A DNA stretch of 64,000 nucleotides. Source: Mytilus galloprovincialis (Eukaryota; Mollusca; Bivalvia; Mytilida; Mytilidae). The notes under the pieces were generated by a model. It did not search any database, had not been told where the DNA came from, and was given only the letters and a program-made list of their open reading frames with translations. The DNA lies in the NCBI RefSeq assembly GCF_965363235.1, contig NC_134847.1, forward strand, positions 50,220,805-50,284,804, read 5' to 3'. Position numbers and translations under genes: made by a program. This document shows positions 59,501 through 64,000 of the stretch, piece after piece. Positions within the stretch are counted from its first letter, which is position 1, and each line of letters starts with the position of its first letter.

Positions 59501-60465
59501 CGAGTTTGCTTCCTGTCCTTTAAAGCATAAACGTATGCATGTCTTGCTTTCATGTGAAACTATGTTATCTATCTAAAACTGAAAACTGAATGAATGATCA
59601 TTATGTAAAATTGTTAAAGTTTGTTTATATTTTTTATCAGAACTTGTTGCCTTTTTTGCAGTGGACTGGAAAGATATTCTACGAGATGGATTATAGGACA
59701 GTGTGTAAAGCTGTGTATCTTCAGAAAAAAATATATTTCACGTGCTACGTACGTTTTCAATAGACTTTTAGTTGTTATAACTTTTTGTATAACGATTTAT
59801 GACTTGTGAACAGCAGTATACTACTGTTGCCTCTATTTGTAATGTCGGTTCGTTGTTTTCAAATATTTGACCCATTTAGCTCGTGTGTAAGTGACTGTAT
59901 ACGTTTAATTTTCAAATTTTACTCGGGTTATGTAATTTCTTCACGAAGTAAAAGCCAAAACATAAAAGTGTGAAGTCAGTAATTTTTGTTGCCGCTTTTT
60001 TTCCCATTTCAAATAGATTTTAGACGTCTAAGATTGCATAAAAATAAAAAATGAATAGATACAAATGTATACTTTAAACAATTGGAATATTTTTTTTTAA
60101 TGTATACAGTAAGGCATTATTTTTCTTCAGTTAAAAATTGAATGCTTCATTTTGTAGATTTATTCTTTCACACTCTCATATTCTTTTAAACTAAGTCCAC
60201 TAACTATTGACGGTACCGCGAGTCGACGGTTCACAACAGTACACATCTTTCAGTAGGCATCGGGTGGTATCTTAACACTAGATATGATAATTTCGAAGAC
60301 CACAAACTAATGAAATTTCCATTTCCCCCCGCCTAGTATTTGATATTTCTTTGCAGAATGTCACTCGTTAAATAAGATGTTAATAAAGATAACCTAATCA
60401 AATGTTAAAAGAGTTACCTTGTAGAAATTCACATCTTCTGTAGACAATGTGTCGTAGCTACTCAT
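41599..60465 (-). CDS. HDAC8: Histone deacetylase 8 (class I HDAC) with long N-terminal extension
   Basis: Eleven coding exons on the minus strand join in phase at GT..AG sites: 60465-60418, 54198-52999, 49578-49526, 48974-48838, 48387-48246, 46766-46654, 46262-46185, 45274-45166, 43463-43291, 42817-42723 and 41718-41599. The product has 755 residues. From about 395 on it aligns with human HDAC8 nearly gap-free ([80 protein letters not shown]). Catalytic H523/H524, zinc ligands D559, H561 and D648, and Y687 are all present, so it should be an active zinc lysine deacylase. Residues 1-394 are acidic and low-complexity. The first exon is inferred from start, donor and phase; if it is wrong, the ATG at 54189 gives 736 residues. 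At the 3' end a strong donor (GTAAGTAC, 41612-41605) overlaps the last codons, so another C-terminus is possible. Confidence 0.92.
42955..43085 (+). repeat. Fragment of a family A-like repeat in an HDAC8 intron
   Basis: ATGGGGAATGTGTCAAAGAG, CAACAACCTGTCCAAAGAGC and CACAAATGG resemble a mussel dispersed repeat. The 83-codon frame here is not a gene. Confidence 0.4.
43664..44308. mobile_element. Noncoding DNA transposon with 39-bp inverted ends, in an HDAC8 intron
   Basis: 43664-43702 and 44270-44308 are inverted copies (GAAACAATTCATGGAAGCC against its complement, ending GAATTATTTC), with a few mismatches. The 645-bp interval has no transposase frame. Its ends match those of the foldback element at 24356-24506. 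Confidence 0.85.
45500..46080. repeat. Repeat-rich intron segment
   Basis: CCAAGGGGCATAACTC, GATAAAAATTTGGCAAGAAT and GACCGGACAGACACATGGAT have the layout of the mussel noncoding repeats seen at 31060-31125 and 40750-40925. It lies between HDAC8 exons 45166-45274 and 46185-46262. Confidence 0.45.
46850..47410 (+). mobile_element. 5'-truncated reverse-transcriptase element in an HDAC8 intron
   Basis: The + strand reads [20 protein letters not shown], the C-terminal region of the same RT family as 61427-63000, followed by its 3' noncoding tail (GGCACATGTGGAACTAGATC, GTTTTCTATGTTGTGTTTTG, GCATGGCGTTGTCAGTTCAT). It is broken and truncated at the 5' side. It lies antisense to HDAC8 in the intron 46767-48245. 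Confidence 0.75.
48446..48466. repeat. Run of 21 G
   Basis: An uninterrupted guanine run on + (cytosine on the HDAC8 coding strand) in intron DNA, 59 bases upstream of exon 48387-48246. Confidence 0.9.
49225..49335 (-). repeat. Fragment of family A in an HDAC8 intron
   Basis: GGTGACCTGAAGTTGTTAAT and TGGAGAGTTGTCTCATTGGC followed by AATCATACCACATCTTC. Confidence 0.8.
49597..52402. mobile_element. Composite element: five ~500-bp tandem units between terminal hairpins
   Basis: Units beginning GACTATAAAGGGCAATAACT start at 49840, 50316, 50817, 51316 and 51816. The inner three are nearly identical, the first is more diverged. The 5' end has the hairpin AGGCTCTAAAGAGCCT (49601-49616) followed by GCTCACCTTGG. 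The 3' end has a (GAC)n-rich tract (52287-52355) and a 31-nt hairpin around GGCCCTTCGGGCC (52370-52400). No transposase frame. It fills most of the HDAC8 intron 49579-52998. The hairpin ends recall nonautonomous Helitron-like elements, but no Helitron terminus is proved. Confidence 0.85.
52999..54198 (-). CDS. HDAC8: HDAC8 large exon encoding the N-terminal extension
   Basis: Exactly 400 codons, bounded by a TTGTAG acceptor and an AGA|GTAAGTAC donor. Its last 22 codons ([22 protein letters not shown]) match the start of human HDAC8. The rest is rich in D, E, K, N, S and T with no hydrophobic core, so probably disordered. A 32-residue near-repeat is visible: [11 protein letters not shown] begins at codons 119 and 151 of the exon. 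Human HDAC8 has only some 14 residues before the same point. A stop lies in frame just before the acceptor, so translation enters either by splicing from 60418 or at the ATG at 54189. Confidence 0.9.
55789..56653. mobile_element. Long foldback element, 300-bp arms
   Basis: 55789-56091 and 56352-56653 are reverse complements with few differences (outer ends TAGTCCGAGATTACTCTGAC, inner ends CCATCGATTTCTGCATTTT), around a 260-bp centre. The centre holds two related blocks, TAGGAGATCGATGTTTAACA and CAGGAGATCGGTATTAAGCA. The 123-codon minus frame over the right arm is not supported as a gene. Lies in HDAC8 intron 1 (or just upstream if the gene starts at 54189). Confidence 0.93.
56852..57617. mobile_element. 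Nonautonomous DNA transposon with TIRs, 5-bp target duplication and internal iterons
   Basis: Ends CAGTCAGCGGACTTACTGAA and, at the other side, the complement of CAGTCAGGGGACTTACTTAA. The inverted repeats span about 44 bp with four mismatches and one indel, and each contains the palindrome AGTGATTT..AAATCACT. ATGGA directly precedes 56852 and directly follows 57617. The motif ACTTAAA.AAGTGATTT recurs near 57250, 57291, 57501 and 57565. No transposase. Confidence 0.92.
57618..58940. other. No gene recognised; simple repeats
   Basis: AT-rich, with (GT)5 followed by 16 G at 58481-58506 and several poly-T tracts. The 62-codon frame at 57825-58013 is unsupported. Confidence 0.5.
58481..58506. repeat. 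(GT)5-G16 simple repeat
   Basis: GTGTGTGTGT followed by 16 guanines. Confidence 0.9.
58950..59285 (+). mobile_element. 3' tail fragment of a reverse-transcriptase element
   Basis: Order CAACACGATGGATGACACAT, GTGGAGCAGGATCTTCTTAC, GTTTTCTATGTTTTG and CCATGGCGTTGTCAGTTTAT, as in the tails at 47.2 and 61.5 kb. Only a trace of the coding end precedes it, so it is a heavily 5'-truncated copy. Confidence 0.75.
59407..59505 (+). repeat. 354-bp-family fragment
   Basis: ATCCGAGCGTCACTGATGAG, GTCTGGCGAACACAATTTTA and ATCCTGGCA match the array unit in its + orientation. Confidence 0.8.
59506..60410. other. No feature recognised
   Basis: AT-rich. The 62-codon frame at 59621-59809 has no support. It would belong to HDAC8 intron 1 if the exon at 60418 is right. 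Confidence 0.45.
60418..60465 (-). CDS. HDAC8: Probable first coding exon of HDAC8
   Basis: ATG plus 15 codons ([16 protein letters not shown]) ends in phase 0 at a donor AAG|GTAACT. It reads directly into [16 protein letters not shown] of the 54198-52999 exon. The whole of 54199-60417 would then be intron 1, which agrees with its content of transposons only. It is short, so chance agreement cannot be excluded. Confidence 0.5.
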
Positions 60466-61025
60466 CGACTTACTTTAGATGAGATGTATCGTCTCTTCGT
60501 TCTATTTGAGAACGATGACATTTTAAAGAAATAACGTCCAAACTATGGTCGACTTTTCGTTGAATAGGCGAACCGTTCGCGGCTGTTTCATGTGAACCAT
60601 GTAACTACGAACCAACAATGCCCTCTATGAGTGCTACTGGACATCTTCTGAAGTATCCAGGATGCACTCTGATTTACTTTTGCTATCACGGAATTATAAA
60701 GAGTCGAGACTGGGCCTACTGCTCGTCATCTGAACTTATTTTACCCTTTTCCAACATCGTTTTGTGAAACATATATACGTTGCAGCCTTCCATGAATATT
60801 TTTGTTCTGGTTATTCCGTTGTGCTTTTCATAAATGTCTTAATCCGTAGTTTTCTTTCATCGATTTCATACATATTTCTATGAACTATTTTACTAGTATT
60901 TTGTTCATTCTTGCGTATGTATGCACTGTTCGTTCCTGCATATCACATGGCACTGAGAGATATTTTTCTTCTGTGTTAGAATATCCACATTGTAATGTCA
61001 TACTATTATTGATAAAGTAAAATTA
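60466..61025 (-). other. Candidate HDAC8 5' region
   Basis: Somewhat less AT-rich between 60480 and 60640 (AGGCGAACCGTTCGCGGCTG), as might suit a TATA-less promoter upstream of the exon at 60418-60465. No defined site was recognised. Confidence 0.25.
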
Positions 61026-61029
61026 TAAA

Positions 61030-61230
61030 AATGTGGAACTCCAAGGAAAATTCAAATCGGAAAGTCTATTATCATATGGTAAAATCAAAAACTCAAATAC
61101 ATCAAATGAATGGAAACAACTGTCCTATTCCTGACTTGATATAGGCATTTTCTTATGTAGAAAATAGTTGATTAAAACTGTTTTAGCTAGCTTAACCTGT
61201 CCTTTGTTTGACAGTAGCATAACATTCCAT
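61030..61230 (+). repeat. Dispersed repeat, family B
   Basis: ACTCCAAGGAAAATTCAAAT, CGGAAAGTC, CAACTGTCCTATTCCTGACT and TTTAGCTAGCTTAACCTGTC. Confidence 0.85.
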
Positions 61231-61426
61231 AAATTGACTATTTTAAAGTACGATCCTAATTTATGTGTACAACACACGAATGTCTCGGCTTAACCACTTA
61301 ACGTGCATTTAACATTTTTAGCCATTGCTTTGTTAGTTTATTTTCGACTTATGAAAACTGCCCCCATGTAGCTCCCTGTACCACTTTATGTTTTCTTTAC
61401 TTGGGTTTAAAAAATTCTTATTTGTG

Positions 61427-63000
61427 TAAAAGAAGAGGGGCGAAAGATACCAGGAATAGTCAAACTCATAAATCAAAAATAAACTGACACACCATTGCTG
61501 AAAATGAAAAAGACAAACAGACAAATAATAGTAAACAAGAAACAACATAGAAAACTAAAGACTGAGCAACACAAACCCCACCAAAACTGTCATGAGCTCA
61601 GGTACTCTGGAAGGGTAAGCAGACCCTGCTCCGCATGTGGCACCCGTCATGCTGCTCATGTTATTACAAAATCCTGTAAATAGTCTAAATCGATAGGTCA
61701 CGTTCGTGAAAAGGAAAGGGATTGTAGTTACGACGTAAGAAACGTATCCGATATCATCTGTAAAACGCTTGTTCCATAACGGTCAACCAACTCGTAATGG
61801 CGTTCGTAAAATTTACGAAGGGATGATTTCAACTTCAGCATTTGGAACTCTTGGTTTAATAGCTTACCTGTGAGCAGCAACCCTCTATCATGGAAATCAT
61901 GATAGAAAATACAAGCGCGGGAATATCGTATCAATTGGGATATATATACTCCGTATGCAGGCGCTGCTTGAATGTTGCTACTTAGAAATGGAAAGTTCAC
62001 AATTGGGAAGATGAACTCATCTCGTTTGTCGTAAAGTTTTGTTTTCAACCGACCCTCATTGTCAATTTCTAGATGCAAGTCAAGATATGAGGCAGACTTA
62101 ACTGTATCTGTTATTCTTTATATCTAGTTCGATGGAATAGATGCGCTCAACATAGTCACCAAATTTTGAATTATTTAGTGAGAGAACATCAACTATATAG
62201 CGGAAAGTAAAGCTAAAGGATATTGCTTACTTCATATTTGTCATCCTAAGAAGTTCCCGTATGAAGTCAGCCTCATAATAATAAAGAAATAAGTCGGCAA
62301 GAAGAGGGACACAACTGGTTTCCCTTGGAAGCCGACAGTCTATTGAAAAACACGCCCTCCAAACGTAGCAAATGTTGTCAATCAAGAAATCAAGCATCTT
62401 GATAATGTCAGTTTCAGACAATTTTTTGTTTGAATCAGTTTGATAATTCACAAAGTAGGATTTATCCCTCCCTAAGACAAGATACTTGTATCTACGTTGG
62501 CCATTCTTTTTTATGAAACAAAGCAATACCAACTCTTTCAATTTGTCTTTTAGTCTAGAATGGGGAATACTTGTGTAAAGTGTAGAAAAGTCAAATGTTT
62601 TAATACTATTGCAAGATGAAAGAGTCTTATATTGTATGTACTCTAAAAGATCTTTGGATTTTTTTAGTATCCACATCTGATTCACGCCACCTCTAGAATA
62701 GGCAGTTTCACAATAATTTTAAGCCTGGATAAAATAGATGTTAATAATTTAGAAAGAAGTTATGTGAAGCACTTGGAAGTCCCAGCAATATACCGTTGTT
62801 TGTCAGGACACTTATGTAATTTAGGTGATGGAAGATCCAGTTCTTCATCTTCGGTTAAATTTCCAAAGAACATAGAACAGACTTTTGATTTTCCTGTATT
62901 TCCTTTTTGGTAAATGCCAGGAAAGAACAACAGTTCCTGTATAAATCTGTCTTATCGTGCAATTAAATTCGTCATTTTAAAATTTCAAGTTTTGACGTTC
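61427..63000 (-). mobile_element. Reverse-transcriptase element fossil, longest copy
   Basis: The coding part (about 63000-61730) shows, in order, a CPDKQRYIAG-like stretch, MWILKKSKDLLEYIQ, FDFSTLYTSIPHSRLKDKLK, ETDIIKMLDFLIDNICYVW, APLLADLFLYYYEADFI-like palm residues, LKTKLYDKRDEFIFPIVNFP and [15 protein letters not shown]. The 3' noncoding tail (61690-61427) follows at once. The family is probably Penelope-like or another non-LTR type. It is broken, with several breaks, but better preserved than the copy at 6.1 kb. Its tail explains the fragments at 2.7, 4.2, 47.2 and 59.1 kb. Confidence 0.85.
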
Positions 63001-63124
63001 CTGATCTGTTTCTTGAAACTCTTAATTTTTACCGTGTGTTAAAACTTGTTGACGTCTCTTCTTTTGGGATTTTGATGACCTGTGAAATTAAGATTGCTAT
63101 CATAAGGGTCATAGTAAGTAGAAA

Positions 63125-63310
63125 GTAAAATCAAGGAAAATTCAAAACGGAAAGTCCATAATAAAATGTCGAAATCAAAAGCTCAAAACACACCAAACGA
63201 ATGGATAACAACTGTCACATTCCAAAATTGGAACTGCCATTCTTATGTAGAAAATGGTGTACATAAGAAAATGGTGGAGTTAACCTGGTTTTATAGCTAG
63301 CTTTGTAGTA
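63125..63310 (+). repeat. Dispersed repeat, family B
   Basis: AAGGAAAATTCAAAACGGAA, AGTCCATAATAAAATGTCG, GGATAACAACTGTCACATTC and CTGGTTTTATAGCTAGC. Confidence 0.85.
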
Positions 63311-64000
63311 TAGAAGAATTATAGAATTGTGTTCTGATGCCGGTAAGATTCTGACATGATCGTGTTATGGAAGTATGAAAGCTAACCGCATTATTGCTTA
63401 CGTATTACTATAAAAGTAACATCACCAAAGCATATATCTTTTCTGACAATGTCCGTTACGAACAGTTTTAGTTTTGAGATTTAAGGATGTACTTCGGTGA
63501 GGTTTTGGAATTTGTTACAAATGTTCGGACTCCTTGGTGTTTTTCCATACAATACAATGTTATATATTTTACCCTATAACACGTACCCATTTATTTTTTC
63601 ATATAAGACTTAATACCCAGCTAACACATAATATTTTCATGATATTATTGACTGGTTATATATATGTTTTTCAAAAATATTACCAAAAAACATTTTAAAG
63701 ACATTTTTTTTACATCAGAAATTATGCATTAATGATATTTTAACAATAATATTTCGTCCCAATGTTTGATTGCTAATATAAACACATTTTTTGTAAATAT
63801 TGTTTTATAATGAATAATAAATATTTTTTTGCTGTCAGATGTTTTTAAAACGTTAAATAGACAGTTTTATAAATGAACACAATTGTATGCCGAGGAGATA
63901 TTTCTTTGCAATATTCAATCAATATCTGATGGACATTTTTATATAACATTTAATATATATATATTTTAGATGTGTAAAAGAAATATTTATAAAACATTTT
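63311..64000. other. No feature recognised
   Basis: Very AT-rich (runs of TATATAT and TTTTT). No frame or repeat that I can support. Confidence 0.45.

Noticed and set aside
1-64000. CRISPR arrays, operons and prokaryotic signals
   Set aside because: The window has introns, mussel-type repeats and spliceable genes. None of the direct repeats has CRISPR spacing, and the tandem arrays have no unique spacers.
1-64000. tRNA, rRNA or snRNA genes
   Set aside because: I looked for box A/box B-like pairs and for conserved rRNA stretches and saw none that I could support by eye; a covariance-model scan would be decisive.

Overview
The window looks like nuclear DNA of a marine bivalve, most likely a mussel (Mytilus or a close relative). 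It is AT-rich, its genes are split by introns, and it carries many short interspersed repeats of the kind that fill mussel genomes. It also holds a C1q-domain gene, a RING-less B-box/beta-propeller gene and a small secreted cysteine-rich peptide family, all typical of bivalve immune repertoires. This identification is inference from family recognition; no database was searched.

Layout. 1-14.9 kb has no host gene that I can support. It holds dispersed repeats, two small inverted-repeat elements, a reverse-transcriptase fossil (about 6.1-6.8 kb), a tyrosine-recombinase retroelement fossil (6.9-10.3 kb) and an almost perfect 354-bp tandem array (10.66-12.02 kb). 14.9-32.5 kb is a small immune-type cluster: a secreted 8-cysteine peptide gene on + (17.3-18.3 kb), a secreted C1q-domain gene on + (26.3-28.0 kb) and a paralogous 6-cysteine peptide gene on - (31.7-32.5 kb). 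The DNA upstream of the first peptide gene and of the C1q gene is one duplicated block, including the TATA box and a short 5' noncoding exon. 36.2-37.8 kb carries a RING-less TRIM-like gene. 41.6-60.5 kb is filled by one minus-strand gene, histone deacetylase 8, in eleven coding exons; its introns house most of the mobile DNA of that half. 61-63.3 kb is again repeats, including a longer reverse-transcriptase fossil.

How the genes relate. The two peptides and the C1q protein are all predicted to be secreted. The shared promoter block suggests that at least the first peptide and the C1q gene are expressed in the same cells. HDAC8 keeps every catalytic residue and aligns with the human enzyme almost without gaps, but it has an acidic, probably disordered N-terminal extension of nearly 400 residues that human HDAC8 lacks.

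Names used for dispersed repeats: family A (about 300 bp, best copies at 0.6, 12.5, 22.4 and 40.3 kb), family B (about 200 bp, at 2.9, 20.2, 35.5, 61.1 and 63.2 kb), family C (24.7 kb) and the 354-bp family (array at 10.66 kb, relics elsewhere).
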